Shown piece after piece: positions 37,101 through 49,077 of a stretch of 64,000 bases of DNA (the stretch's first letter is position 1; each line of letters starts with the position of its first letter). Source of the DNA: Pelecanus crispus (taxonomy: Eukaryota; Chordata; Aves; Pelecaniformes; Pelecanidae); assembly GCF_030463565.1 (NCBI RefSeq), contig NC_134646.1, forward strand, positions 42,279,240-42,343,239. Reading direction: 5' to 3'. The translations under genes were made by a program, and so were the position numbers. A model generated the notes under the pieces. The model did not search any database. It had not been told where the DNA came from and saw only the letters and a program-made list of their open reading frames with translations.

Positions 37101-40100
37101 TCTAGTTCTCTTCAGACAACAAAAATAATTGCATTTTTCAGTGTCTTGTACCTTTTCAGTGGGTTTTTTTTTCAACCCAGTTATTCTCATTTGAGTTAAT
37201 GCAAGCCATAAATCCAAATAGTTTAAGATTAGATTAGAGAAAACTATTTGGTTCAAGCATTTATTAATCAACATTTTAGATACTCCTACAATAGTTTAAT
37301 GGAAAGAGGTTTATCGAGTCTTGGTAAGTTACACCAAAAAGCAGATAATGTTACAAGCCAACAGTGACAGTACAAAGCAATGCCTCACAGTTTGATGATG
37401 CAGTATCTTATTTTAGTATTGGCACAGATTCTAAGAGCCACAATTATTTTTTTTTTTAAACATTCATCAGAAAATCTTCCCTTTTAGCAACAAAAGGAAC
37501 TGAAGCTTCTGGAGGAGGACTAAGAGAAAAGGAAGAGCCTGGAGACTAAGGCACATCACGCTATCAACTATGCAAGTCCCACATGTAAGTCCCAGAAGCC
37601 AGTCTGATAAAGCCAGCAAGCTCTTACCGCTTCACAGCTTGTGGTGCACACATTTGAGAACACACTGCTAAACAGACAAGCCTGTTCACAGGATGCTTTT
37701 GCAATAATTATGCATTTATCACCATTTCACTGGATCAACAACTTTGAGGTAAGTAACACGGAGCTTTCATGTAGCAGCACTTGGAGACAAAAAAAAAAAT
37801 CAAGCCTGACAACCTTCCCATTTATTTTGGAATTGCCTTAGTTCTTCTACAAGCACAGAATCATTCAGTATTTATAGTTGCAGTTAAATGTCTTGGTGTA
37901 TACCAAGTGAGCTACTGTGAGGGCAAACAAAACAGTTGAGTAGCAGCTATAACAAATCTCACTCAAGAAGGCAAGAATTGCCTCTCACCTGTGTAAATCA
38001 CTAGGCATGTCAGGGAGCTAATCAGCTCCAGGCCCAGGACTCCCAGGATAAGATACAGGTACACTTTACTGTGATCAGGAAAGGAATGCTGCATTGACAG
38101 AATCAAAAGCAGGGCTGCATTACCTAGAAAACAAATGTTATATTTTACAGGTGCAACAATTTCATTAGCTGTTGAAAATAACTTAGTATTCTCTCATCCC
38201 CAGTATCTGCATTAGGCTGCAACATTTCAGTAATGCTTTTCCATTTCATACCATACTTGCCTCTTTGGCTTATTTCCTTACACAGGTGATGCAAGCTTAC
38301 AACTGCTGCCAGCAAAATGAGGTTTCATTTTAGCATTTGACTGTAATGGTAGAGAATTATGAGTTTTCCTATAGGTTTTTCTGACTTAGAGTGGAAGAAA
38401 CACACTAGAAATACCTAATCTACATGTGTGGACTTAGTCTCTAGCCTTGTTGCTGCTATCCATCCCCAAAACTGCTTGGAGGGTATTAATTTCTGTCAAT
38501 TCCTAAGTCACATTAGTCAATTCAAGGTGAGATAGTGTTTTCCTTCAAGTGGTGGATTTGAGTGTATTTACATAAGGCTAACAGAGCCAAAAACCCAAAT
38601 ACCTTCCTTTCAAAGGGAGACACTTGCACAGGCTTCCAGTTGCCTGGCTATTATTTTAAAACTTTCAGTAACTTGCAAGTATAACTAAAGTGAGCACAAT
38701 TAGTCAAGGAGGGCAAGTGTTGAATTACAGACTAACAAGCATTCTTAATTCTTTACACACCCACTTCTCTGATACAGAGTGTGAAATGGTCTTTTCTTTC
38801 CTGTAGCAATATCTGGATAGAGCACTAAGTGTGTTAAGACCATTAATGTAACCAGGGGACTGTACAGTTATCTTCCATACTGTTAGGCAACTGAACTGTC
38901 AAGATGGAAGTGGTATAAACAGCAATTAACATGGCAGGACATTTGCAGTAATGGAGCTAACTACCTTCTGAACTACATATTATTTTCCTCAAGAGTCCAC
39001 AGCACACAACTGATTGCACCTGAACATCTACACATGCCCAGAGTTTGTCTGGTAGGGGAGAAGTGGGCTTCATCTAGGACTGAAGACAGGGCTAAGTATT
39101 CTGCCTATTGCAATGTAATCTGGAAATAGTCCTTCTACTTTTTTGAAACACCCTTAAGCCTGCTGTGGCTTGATTTTGTCACTGCACTCCAACCACATCT
39201 TTATCTTCAGAGCTCTATCTAGTGGCCAGAGCCTGAAGTTTTGTACATTCATCAAGCTGACTAGCTCTTTTAGTGACTGGGTAGAAAGCAAGCTAGGGTT
39301 TTATATAAAGCAGGACCATCTAACTTACCCATTCTGGTGAAAAAAATTTCTATTCCAGTTATTCAGAAGCTTTACAGAAGGGAGGTGGGATTATAAGAGG
39401 CAAAAATACTCTAAAAGCCAACACTGTTCTCTTTTCCCCTGCTATTTGTGTGAAAAATCCCCTCCAGTTAGATGGATTTTAGATTTGTTGAAGTAGTTTC
39501 TGTTCAAAAAGCTACACCAGCTAATTGTACCAATACTTCTTTCAGCTTCACTGGCCAGTGATGTAACTTAGGATAGAGTTAAACTATTACCATACACCAC
39601 CTGTTGTCCGTAGAAAGTAGAACAAGGCAGTCAAGCAGAGCTGAATGTTACACATAGCTCTGCTGGAGATTATAAAATTGCTTATATTACTAATTTCAGA
39701 AAGCAGTTGAGCAACAGGCAATTCATCTCTTTCTACTGGAATTGCTGAGCTTGAAAAGAGAAGCTAAGTACACTTCTTGGAAGGACTAGCAGTCTTGCCA
39801 CACAGCCAACTGGACAAAGGAGTATGCAAACCAAGATCACTAGCAGCCAAACACAGACACTGCTGGCTGAACATTTTATGGCTGAAGACTAGATGTTTTA
39901 CTCAACTTCACACTTGCAGGCATTTTTCCCCTACAAAGAGTTCTTTACAACATGCATCTGGCAGGCCAGAAAGGTCAGTCAGGAGCTCCATCTGACTAAA
40001 ATAAATAGCATTTATAAATGCTCACAGGCAGGTTTTTAAAAGTTTGTAATACACATTTATATATAAACTGTTCAGTCTTTCATTGTGTCATAGCTTAAAG

Positions 40101-43100
40101 CTTTAGAAGAAAAAAAAGACAGGAAAACAAGTTCACTTCACCTGTGGAGTGTATCAGCAGTGGAAGCCTTTTTAGATGTCTTGTTGATCGGTATATTGAG
40201 AAGTAACCTCTGCTTCTGACTTTACTGTGGTGGTACTGGGTGTATCGTTCAAAGAAAACATGCAGAATCCACAGAATTACTTTTGCAATGATTATGACAG
40301 TCTGCACTTTAAGTGGGTGAGTATAGTTTCCAGGGCACTTATCCTGATTTGGATTGGGGTAAGAACAAAACATAGCTGCTAAAAATGCTAGAACAACAAA
40401 AGCAACCTGGAAGAGAAAGCAAGAGAGAAGAAAACACTTAAAGTCAACATTAAGCTATAAAAAGGACAGCTTTATGCTATTTATTCATTATGTGTTACTT
40501 TATGAATTGATTTTTTAGAGTTGAGATAATGTATAAAACATTAGACACTTACTACAACCACTACACATCATTCTGGGAACATACTGATGACTGAAATTGC
40601 TAAGTAGTAAGATTGTCTTCCAGGAGGGCAACCAGTCTCCAGCTGAACAGAGTTGAGAATCACCACTCTTGCCAGAATTTCCTCTAAATCAATTTCACTG
40701 TTCCCCAAGTCTCCCCTTCATAGTCAATTTATCTTACTTCTGGACCCTCTTTCCTATGTCTTTTTGCTTTAAGGGGAACTTTATTTATACTGCCTCAAAA
40801 AAAAAAAAATCACATCTTTGACTCATTCAGTTACACTTGTTAGTGCTCTGCAGGACAGCCTCATATCTTATTGGTACAGTCTACGTTTCTTTACATTGAC
40901 ATTTTGTAAGTGAAAATCAACCCTTTACTATATTAAAAATAATCTCCAGGTTATGCCATTAGAAAAAAGTGAAACATCATCATAGTAACTTACAATTATT
41001 AACACTAGGTAAGCATCTTTGCCAGTTACTAATCATTCTTTAGTATTTTTACTATCAGATTTTTCCATTTTGCTCAGAACTTATGTCAGAATGGACAGAC
41101 TATAGTCAATCAGATTGTATATACACTTGTCCTTTCAGACTAGTGCCATTATGCCATAACTTTTCCTGTCTTCTAGACTTTTCTCCAACTTTTCATCATC
41201 ATCAGTGAGTATCAGCAATCTTTTGGCCAGCTAGAAGACAGAGTCTTGGGCGCACATTATCTGGGGTATATGTATGCACACAGGGCTTTTTTTTTAATCT
41301 TTACAGAATTTTTGTCATAGAAAATATGCTCTACTGTCTTCATTCGGCGAACAAGAAAATATGGTACTTTCTCATCCTGGTTCATTCTGCAGAATAGGAA
41401 TATTTTAAAAACAGAACTGAAAACAAAAACAACTCCCACTGATACAGAAGTAAATTGAGCACTTTTATATACAACAACAAAAAAATTAGTTTGCCTCAAG
41501 TCTGCAGAAGTCTAATACACTTAGCTTAAAAAAAAGTGTCCAATGTTCTGCATCTCGTAACTGATAGAAGCACATCAGAACAAGATGGAAGAAAGCATCT
41601 GATTTTTATTTGCTAGCTTTGTTTCCATACTTAATTCTATGGATATCCAAGAGCCCACAACATCCTACCTACTCCCTTGAACTTATTCTTCATATTTTTG
41701 TCATTTCTCAAGTAACTTTCTTCACAGAAATTAACCATTCAGAACCACTTAATTACTCTTGATATGAACTGCCCTTAACTTGATCTGGTTGTGAATAGAG
41801 TTAAGTAATTGGAGGGAGGATGAAAAGCAAATAACTTTCACACAGTCATGAATATCTAAAAGAGACATTATAGAGGACAGACAGGGTAGAAGGTGGTGGT
41901 GGGGAGGGGTGTGTTCTATATTATCCCTAAAACAGTTACTTCAAATGCAGATTAAATCCCAAATTATCTTGAGATGGGTTAAGTAGCTAGATTAAGAAGC
42001 AAAATAAGAGGGATGGTTATCAACAAAACATTCATTTAATGTATTATTTTACTACCTCCTTTTCTTACAAAAGAAGAATAATCCAGCTAACCCATATTTT
42101 TCTTGGCCCATTTACTGTTTGATTTGCCATTTTAAGACAGTAACACATCTAGTTCTACTCCCTCCAGGTGTTAGGAATGTATTTCACTACAAAAAATAGA
42201 TATATTAAACTGATGCAAGCAGGAACAGCCTAGCATTGCAGCTCTACTAATCTACTAGAGCAGTGTATACAAGAGGAAACAGGTAGCTGGCATTAAGGGT
42301 GGCATTTATTAAAGATGTTCTGCTTACATTTTAGGGTAGTCCAACAACAGGTGCTTCAGCCCAGTACAGGGGATTTTTATATATAAATACTACTCCAAGA
42401 ATAACTTTAAGTTCAGTTTTGTGTATGGCTATATACAGAGGGGGTTAAGGAAAGACAGGGTTAATAAGTTATTTCTAGCCTGTACACTTTACACTGCTCT
42501 CCAGAGTCTCCTGATAGGAGCCAGAAGCCTGCAGAAAAGCAAGGTTTGGCAAAAGGAAAGCCACTCAAAAAGCCAGCCCCACCACACTTCAGCATATCCT
42601 ACCCACACACTCCAGAACTGTATGTAACCAGGCAGCTGCACTGAAGCAGCTATTTGCTGCCTAACCCCATTTCTTGGCACAGGAGGGCAGAGAAGAAATA
42701 CTCCAAGTTACACACAAATTACTTTAGAGATGCATTACAACTCTACTGCATAATACTATGATGGCTTAACTTCTCCAGTATACTTGCCCCTTTGGCAGGC
42801 TGTGCATCAGAAGCTAACCTGGTATCTTCATGTTCCACAAGGTTTGTGCACATTTGCAGAAGCACGGGGAAGGAAACCCAATAAGCTTGTTTTCCCCATC
42901 CACATTTTCAGGAAGGGAGACAGCACCATTTCATGTGGCAATTATAATGCTGTATTTCACCAACAGAAAAGGATACTTCTCCATTTTGCTCTAAAAACCA
43001 ACTGGCCACTGCAGCAGGTTCCGCAATAGTAGCAAGATTTTACCTGGAAAAGTATGTGTTGACAGAGGCCTCAGCAGTTTTCTTTCTCTTCGCCTCCCCA

Positions 43101-46100
43101 CACTTCTCTCCATTTGCAGGAGAGGGGAAGTGAAGGGGGCAGAAGAGCCAGCAGTTTCCCAAGATCTGGATGACTGATGTTTGGCTACATCAATTACGGT
43201 AGTAGATAGTAAGGCCCCCAAGGCTAGGTGGAAAAACATGCTCTACTGCCAACAGGAGTGTCTACCTTCCTAACGCAGACTTCAAGTGCCATCCTAATGG
43301 GATGGCACCAGTGTTGTTCTGGTAGTGCAAGGGAGTATGGCTGGATACAAGCTGGATACATGATAACATGCTGTTATTCAACAGAACAGCAGAAGTCTTT
43401 CCTAAGTCTACCTGACAGCGAGACATTTCTTGATATTACAAAGAGGCCCACAAAACATTTACTTCTAAAATTAGGCCAGGGCATATTGTTTGAAGAGCTG
43501 CCCCAGGAGATACCTTAGAGGTTGGTATGTACTTTTAAAGTTCTGGTAGACAGCATGTTTTACAGAGCACTGGGCACAGCATTTTTTGTAGAGATCAAAT
43601 AAAGCTCTACAATAACTAGCAATACATGTCTTGTGCAGTCTCTGGCTTTATAAACATACTATCTTCAGGTCAGTGTTAGTGGCATTATAGAATCATAGAA
43701 ACATGTAGGTTAGAAGACGACCTGTAAGTTTGAGTCCAAACATTTACCCAACACAATCCAATCCACCACTAAACCACGTCCCTAAGCACCATGAAAGCAC
43801 CACTTCAGTTAGATCTTAGGATCAGAGCTCTTCACCCTTTCTTCATGTTTGGTTTCCACACGCTCACAAGCGACAATAAACCTCTTCAGCTTATCAAGGA
43901 TAAGCTCACCACTAGGCAGGAGTCTCCCTACCAGCCTCAAAAAGGCCTTCATCTTTTAGGTACAAGATCTGTCCTTTATCTGTACTTTTCACCCTCAACC
44001 CTCAAGAGTCAGAACTGGAAGTAACATTTGGATTCCTTTATCTCTCCATCCACTACCATGCAGAACCCCTGCAGCAATTCCAACTTTACTTGCTTAGTTA
44101 CCATTAGAAATACCTTAAGCCTTCCCTGTGACATTAAGTTCAGCCTCCAAAAGGCATGGCATCAAAATTATCTTGGCCCTCTATAACTAGTCTAAGCAGT
44201 TCTACAGTAGTACTATTTTAAAAGTACATTTCCAACAGCATAGAAGAACTACTACTTAATAGGCTTTTCTTCCTAACAAGATATGTCATAGCATGTTAGC
44301 ACCAACAAACAATCAGAATGAGAACACAGCAAGTATGATGTAGCATATACATTATCAAAATGCATTAGCAAGTAAGACTTCACTTGTTTGGAACAACCAT
44401 GCATGCAAGTGTCAGAAGAACTGTCTATGTGACCCATTAAGAATTCAGAACAGAAACAGCAAGTTTTCATAAGAAAATCATGCTTCTTAAACTTACATGT
44501 ATTAGCAATAGAAAATTGGCAAGGAGAACTGCTGGGATAGCATGAAATTTTGGCCTCAGTTGGGAATGCAATGTATGAGACGAAATAAGTGGTGCATCCA
44601 GTAGAGGATCATCTTCCAAACTCTGTGTTATTTCCAAGGAACCCTGGAACAGAAGGGGAAGACAAAGAGTAATAACAGGTAAGCTCTAAAAGTACAGCAC
44701 AGTTTTAGCAATTTCCTGTTAGAAAATCAAACTTTGGGGGAAAAAAAACTAGGTTAGTATCTTAAGACAAGCCCTTGAATTCTAGGTAAACTCTCATCAC
44801 ATCTTTATGCAAGAACTTAGTCCCTGAGGAATCTGACACTAATGTACCTGCCAGAATCACACTGAGTCTTCAGGAACTTTAGTCTTTAAAGCATATTACA
44901 AGTATTTGAGCATTACTCCTGTCGTGGTTTAGCCCCAGCCAGCAACTAAGCACCACGCAGCCGCTCGCTCACTCCCCCTACCCCAATGGGATGGGGGAGA
45001 GATTCGGAGGAGTAAGAGTGAGAACCACTCCTGGGTTGAGATAAGAACTTTTCAATAATTGAAATAAGTAAAATAGTAATGATAATAATAACAATATAAT
45101 AATGATAATAATAATAGTAATATACAAAGCAAGTGATGCACAATGCAATTGCTCACCACCTGCCGACCAATACCCAGACAGCTCCTGAGCAGCGATCACT
45201 GCCCCCCAGCCAACCCCCCCCCAGTTTATATACTGAGCATGACATCATATGGTATGGAATAGCCCTTTGGGCAGTTTGGATCAAGTATTCTGGCTGTGCC
45301 CCCTCCCAGTTTCTTGTGCACCTGGCAGAGCATGGGAAGCTGAAAAGTCCTTGACTAGCATAAGCAGTACTTAACACACTGATGTTTTTAGTTGTTGCTA
45401 TCAACATTCTTCTCCTACTAAATCCAACACACAGCACTATGCCTGCTGCTAGGAAGAAAATTAACTATCCCAACCAAAACCAGGACACTCCTGAGAGGCC
45501 AGATGTATTGTATGTTTACATGAAAAAATGGAAAAAGTGACAATTAAAGTCTCTCACATGCTTTATACAGGTACTGCAAAAATCCTTGTTATTCTTACTT
45601 CTGTCCAACTACAGTTAGAGGCAATAACAAAGACAGCTGCAGTGTACCAGTAAGTTTCAAGTGATTCAGCAACTGATACTACTGACATGTCACAACACCT
45701 GCAGCAGTAGTTCAAACTGAACCCAGGTAAGAAAGAAGCAGCAGTTCACAGAGGGAAGAAGATGCTACCAAGTGCTGGACAAGACATTCTCTGCTTTCAC
45801 TAGAGAGCATGCAGCCCGTACTTGTCATGTTGGCACCAAGTATTGGGGCTTTAACTTCACATTCAGCTCAGATGTTTTGGCTATGTAAGTTTCCAGAAGT
45901 ACCTTTTAGTTTTACCTTTTACTTCAAAAAGAAAAAAGTAAGTATGGGTGGAGGGAAAAACCTTTCCTTGTGGACAAGGAACTTGCCCCAGTGCAATACA
46001 TCTCTGCTCCTTCCAGGCCACGACACAGTCATTCAATACATCTTAAGCTGAACTGCTCAAGTTTCCCTCTTAGCATCCTGTTATGTCCCATGCTATGACT

Positions 46101-48026
46101 TGCTTGCTTCAAAAGATAAAGAAACTCAAGATTCCAAATCAAGTTTTGACTGCTTTTCTCCTGAGCGATACTGACCACAGCCCAGAACAAGACAACAAGG
46201 GCAGACCCCATACCACTCCAGACTTCTGACTATTCAGGGAGACATGCCAGGGTTCACTGGGATATTTACTCGTTTTAAACCAAGGACTTCTCCTTGCCAT
46301 GACAGAAACCAGCATAAGCCTCAAGACAAGTGAGGCATGTCATTCTTCTAGACACTAGCACAAGAAGAGAGATACAGAAGTTTTAGGATTACACCTAGGT
46401 TTATACTTCATATTAACCAGGAAAATGTAGATAGACTCCCCAGTGTTATTTCACCTACAGACAGCTGCCTACAGCAAAGGAACTAGTCATCAAGGCTTAT
46501 TTCAGCCAGCAATCAGTTTTATTTTAGTACTGTGAATGCCACACTTGCCCAACCATAGAAGAATGTACAGGCCTCCCTCACCTATTTGGTACCTTTTGAT
46601 TAAACTGGTCTTTGACTGTAAACAACCATTGCTGAAATACCTGCCCAGTAAGATGACCTTTTACTGCAGGCCTAAAGTTTTACCAATGGCACTCCTCTTA
46701 TGTCACCAATATAAAATCCAGAAGCACGAGTACGAAGATGCTCTCTGTCCGTCATCCCCCATTTTCATGGGCCAGGTATAATTTTAAGCTCTGAAAGCAA
46801 GTGTGCAGGACCAGCTCTCCAACAGCCAAGACATCTTGCCTCATTCCTCCCCAACACAGAATTAATAGCAGAGTTAACAGCTCACACGTCCCACAAAGGT
46901 AGTGATCCTCCACAGGACAGTATCCTTTGTCTCATGGGAACAAGATGAACTCATCACTTCTGCAATACGATGACAGATCAGGGCACTCTTTCACAGACAG
47001 AGCTTTTATCAGAACATGTTTGACCACGTTACTTACTGCGAGACTGGCTAGAATCCATCTTTGCATCCTGAAATACAGCTAGCGTTAGGAAGCGCCGGAT
47101 GACATAACCTCCCTGAGTAGATATTACAGGCAACATGAGTAGGAGGGGAATAAAGCGAGAGATGATGCTGTGTAGTAAATCTGACATTAAGAAAGATCTA
47201 GTAAGCGACCCAATTAGATCAAGGCTTCATTTAATTAAGAGGAGCCAAACCCACAGCTGTTCAAAGCCAAAATGCCTTAACAAATGGGCCTTCTGTTCGG
47301 CACTGATGTTACCACAAGCAGAGCTTAAGGCTTCAGCCTCTTGGCTGCCTGATCCATGTCCAGCATGTGACCAGCTCCGCAGCAGCCCAGCACCGGGAGG
47401 AGAAGGGCAGGCAGCAGCAGGGAGAGCCACGGCCGGCAAGCCCTGCCCGCACAGGCTTCCAGCTGCGGGGGGGAGCGCGGGAAACACCCAAATAAGCAGA
47501 AAGCCACCGTGGTCACGCCAGCGCGCAGCATGTAAACCAAAGATTACGCTTACGGGACCTGTCTGTGGAAAAAATAACCCAGAAGAACTACACAAGCTAC
47601 GCGACCAGCCTCGATTAAATTACTAACCTCGATGAGAAACAACCCCACGCCCCAATTACTTGGGGGTATTTCGAGCCCGGCTGGGGAGGAGCAGCGGCCC
47701 CTGCCCACAGGCAGCGCTGGGGGGCAGGGGGGACGGGGCCCGGCCGGGGAGCGGCCCCGGCGGCCTCCTGACTTCCGAAACGGCCATTTAACGAGACACC
47801 TCGGCCGGCTGCGCCCCCCGGAAGACGACGATACAGCCTTCAGCGCTGGGTACCGCAAACAGCGGAGAGAAGTGGAAGGAAGAGCCGGAACGGAAAGCGA
47901 GGCGCTCCCCCGGCGGTGCCCACCGTTAGCGGCGGCCTGGCCGCTCACCCCGGGGGCCGCCGCCCCGCTCCCGCCCGCACTCACGTTGTCCAGGTCTTGC
48001 CGCCGCCTCCCCGCCGTCAGCGCCAT
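31016..48026 (-). CDS. TMEM192: TMEM192, lysosomal/late endosomal membrane protein; six coding exons
   Basis: TMEM192 is a multi-pass protein of late endosome and lysosome membranes. The coding exons, in order of translation, are 47985-48026, 44497-44643, 40142-40406, 37989-38123, 33527-33629 and 31016-31139. They total 816 bases: 271 residues plus TAA, the length I recall for the human protein. All introns are GT-AG and the phases agree (0, 0, 1, 1, 2). Residues 24-29 (EDDPLL) form the acidic dileucine lysosomal sorting motif. Hydrophobic segments lie at about 50-76, 97-115, 153-163 and 172-197, giving four membrane spans. A sequon NYT is at 90-92, followed by a loop and the [14 protein letters not shown] region typical of the family. 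The C-terminal tail is helical-looking ([20 protein letters not shown]). The tail ends LTSQQIKT and has no cysteine, unlike human. Introns run about 2.1 to 4.4 kb. Confidence 0.97.
31140..33526 (-). other. TMEM192 intron 5
   Basis: The intron is AT-rich and holds no called repeat. A weak MIR-like patch near 31.27-31.38 kb was not strong enough to annotate. Near 31.48-31.51 kb there is a short imperfect repeat of TATAATAATT-type words. Confidence 0.8.
33527..33629 (-). CDS. TMEM192: TMEM192 coding exon 5
   Basis: The exon runs from the acceptor TTTGTTGTAG to the donor GTAAGA (after 33527). It encodes [18 protein letters not shown] and [15 protein letters not shown], the start of the cytosolic tail. 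Phase is 1 on entry and 2 on exit. Confidence 0.96.
33630..37988 (-). other. TMEM192 intron 4
   Basis: The largest intron, 4.36 kb, is AT-rich. It contains a G/T-rich tract at about 33838-33890 and no recognised element or exon. Confidence 0.8.
37989..38123 (-). CDS. TMEM192: TMEM192 coding exon 4
   Basis: The exon lies between the acceptor TTGTTTTCTAG and the donor GTGAGA. It encodes the third and fourth hydrophobic segments ([14 protein letters not shown] and [24 protein letters not shown]). Phase is 1 on both sides. Confidence 0.96.
38124..40141 (-). other. TMEM192 intron 3
   Basis: Two kilobases of AT-rich sequence between exons 3 and 4. No repeat or exon is recognised. Confidence 0.8.
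40142..40406 (-). CDS. TMEM192: TMEM192 coding exon 3
   Basis: The exon starts after TTTCTCTTCCAG with [14 protein letters not shown], the second half of membrane span 1. It continues through the luminal loop [15 protein letters not shown], span 2 ([19 protein letters not shown]), and [13 protein letters not shown] to [11 protein letters not shown]. The donor is GTGAAG after 40142, phase 1. It is the exon with the closest match to human TMEM192. Confidence 0.97.
40407..44496 (-). other. TMEM192 intron 2
   Basis: The intron is 4.1 kb long. It contains a short diverged CR1 tail at about 43.69-43.80 kb, listed separately, and an A-run near 40798-40809. Nothing else is recognised. Confidence 0.8.
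43687..43800 (-). mobile_element. CR1 LINE 3'-end remnant
   Basis: On the plus strand it begins ATAGAATCATAGAA, the reverse complement of the CR1 octamer tail. It goes on through GGTTAGAAGACGACC and CACTAAACCACGTCCCTAAG, which match the reverse of the CR1 3' UTR. It is short and diverged. The left edge is clear; the right edge is approximate. Confidence 0.85.
44497..44643 (-). CDS. TMEM192: TMEM192 coding exon 2
   Basis: The acceptor CTGTTCCAG precedes GGTTCC at 44643, and the donor GTAAGT follows 44497. Forty-nine codons in phase 0 encode [20 protein letters not shown], then the first half of span 1 ending [10 protein letters not shown]. The EDDPLL dileucine motif is here. Confidence 0.96.
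44920..45487 (-). mobile_element. Solo LTR of an avian endogenous retrovirus (copy 1, in TMEM192 intron 1)
   Basis: The ends on the plus strand are TGTCGTGGTTTAGCCCC and AACCAGGACA, an LTR of about 568 bases. Read in sense (minus) it starts TGTCCTGGTTTTGG and has a TATATAAA box (plus 45225-45232). A TGACATCA word sits upstream of the TATA box, and a TAT/TAA-repeat stretch lies in the R/U5 part. The flanks carry CTCC, or ACTCC if the LTR's last A is shared, consistent with a 5-base target duplication. No retroviral genes or second LTR of the same insertion adjoin it, so it is a solo LTR left by recombination. It is oriented with TMEM192. I know the family as common in bird genomes; the class assignment is uncertain. 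Confidence 0.88.
47037..47067 (-). other. Candidate alternative first/internal exon of TMEM192
   Basis: On the minus strand TGTATTTCAG precedes 47067, and a perfect donor GTAAGT follows 47037. An ATG at 47066 opens ten codons ([10 protein letters not shown]) ending in phase 0, the phase needed to join exon 2. The surroundings are mildly CpG-enriched. No homology is known, so this is a splice-pattern observation only. Confidence 0.25.
47985..48026 (-). CDS. TMEM192: TMEM192 coding exon 1
   Basis: Fourteen codons, [14 protein letters not shown], precede the donor GTGAGT, phase 0. The human N-terminus before the shared GSL-ITQS motif is shorter and different, so identity rests on position, CpG island and splice phase. 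The start context is GGAG-ATGG. Confidence 0.88.
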
Positions 48027-48200
48027 CTCCGTTCCGCGCCTCGGCCGCCCCGGCCGTATTTAACCGGCGCCCTCGCCACCGCCCGCCGGCTGGCCAGGGG
48101 CAGGCCCCGCCGCCCCGCCCCGCCCCGCCCCGCCATTAGCGCCCCCAGCCGCTATTGGGCCCGAGCCGCGCCGCAGCGCCGGCCCCGGGGCGGGGCCGCA
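48027..48200 (-). promoter_or_regulatory. TMEM192: TMEM192 core promoter: GC boxes and CCAAT
   Basis: Upstream of the ATG on the minus strand there is a run of overlapping GC boxes (CCGCCCC repeats, about 48105-48133). A CCAAT box follows in reverse (ATTGG at 48154-48158), about 130 bases from the ATG. No TATA box is seen, fitting a housekeeping promoter. I saw no CACGTG-centred CLEAR element in this interval, although the gene product is lysosomal. Confidence 0.65.
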
Positions 48201-48227
48201 GCCGGCGGGCGGGGGCAGGCGCGGAGC

Positions 48228-48337
48228 GGCCTTACCGCGGCCGGGGCCGGGCCTTACCGCGGCGGGGCCGGGCCTTACAGCGGCCGGGCCTTACCGCGGC
48301 CGGGCCTTATCGCGGCCGGGCCGGGCCTTACCGCGGG
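48228..48337. repeat. GC-rich tandem repeat (GGCCTTACCGCGG core, six copies)
   Basis: The core GGCCTTACCGCGG, or a one-base variant, starts at 48228, 48250, 48271, 48287, 48303 and 48324, so the period is 16 to 22. The variants are TTACAGCGG in copy 3 and TTATCGCGG in copy 5. It lies about 200-310 bases upstream of the TMEM192 ATG. Confidence 0.92.
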
Positions 48338-49077
48338 CGGTGGCCCAGGCGCAGCCCAGGTCCCGTGCCCCCTGGTCGGGGCCCGGCCCAGGCCGAGCCG
48401 TGTTTCTTGCCCAGGGGATGAGGACTTCCCACCTGAGGGAGCGGGATGTGGCAGCCGGAGCCCAAAGTTGTGCCCCCCGAGCCCGCTCCCGGCTGCCGCG
48501 CTCTGCCTTGGCGAGGCTCGGTCTCTCAGCAGCCCGGGACTGAATTTAAAAGGGGGGCTAGTTAATGGAGGCCCAGGGCTGGTCGCCCAGGGCTGGTGTG
48601 CCTGCGAGGCAGGTGGCTCAGGTGGCATCCCGGGGAGGGGAAAGTAAGCAAGAGGAAACAGCAGCAGGTGCCCATCAAAAAAGTGCGGGGATAGAGGCAG
48701 AGGTAGCGATGCTTTCAGTTTGCTGTGCAGAACGTTTTCCCATTGCCAACAATTTGTCTTGCAGGGACTTCTTGAGGAAGGGACAGAGTCTATGCACTTA
48801 ATTATTTCCAGTGAATCTCTTCTCCAGGAATGTGTCTGGTTGCCACTTCCGTCCATGGAAAGTTTTAGCATGCACAAGGCACATAATAAGTCATCAAAGA
48901 TATTTCTGGCCCAGTGGTATATGCTGTCAAGAAACACATTTTCTTTAAAACCTGCCTACTGCTAATTTAATTTTATAACCCTTTGTTCCTGAGAGAGACT
49001 ATGCCCACTCATGGTGTCAACACTACTCACTTATTACTCCTTGACATCCCTTTGTATGCCAAATATTCCTTGACCAC

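Larger units (their letters stand above)
44644..47984 (-). other. TMEM192 intron 1
   Basis: The intron holds one solo LTR (44.92-45.49 kb), an alternative first-exon candidate (47.04-47.07 kb) and, from about 47.66 kb, part of the CpG island. A 71-codon minus-strand frame at 47325-47540 is not supported as a gene. Confidence 0.8.
47660..48560. promoter_or_regulatory. TMEM192: TMEM192 CpG island
   Basis: Very high GC and CpG density spans exon 1, the start of intron 1 and about 500 bases upstream. It marks the gene's constitutive promoter. A GGCC-rich tandem repeat lies at its upstream end and is listed separately. Confidence 0.85.

Noticed and set aside
47227-47595. Minus-strand frames of 71 and 122 codons in TMEM192 intron 1, one with a leucine-rich hydrophobic stretch.
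   Set aside because: Different frames of the same GC-rich DNA look equally open, no homology is recognised, and they are not in phase with TMEM192 exons.
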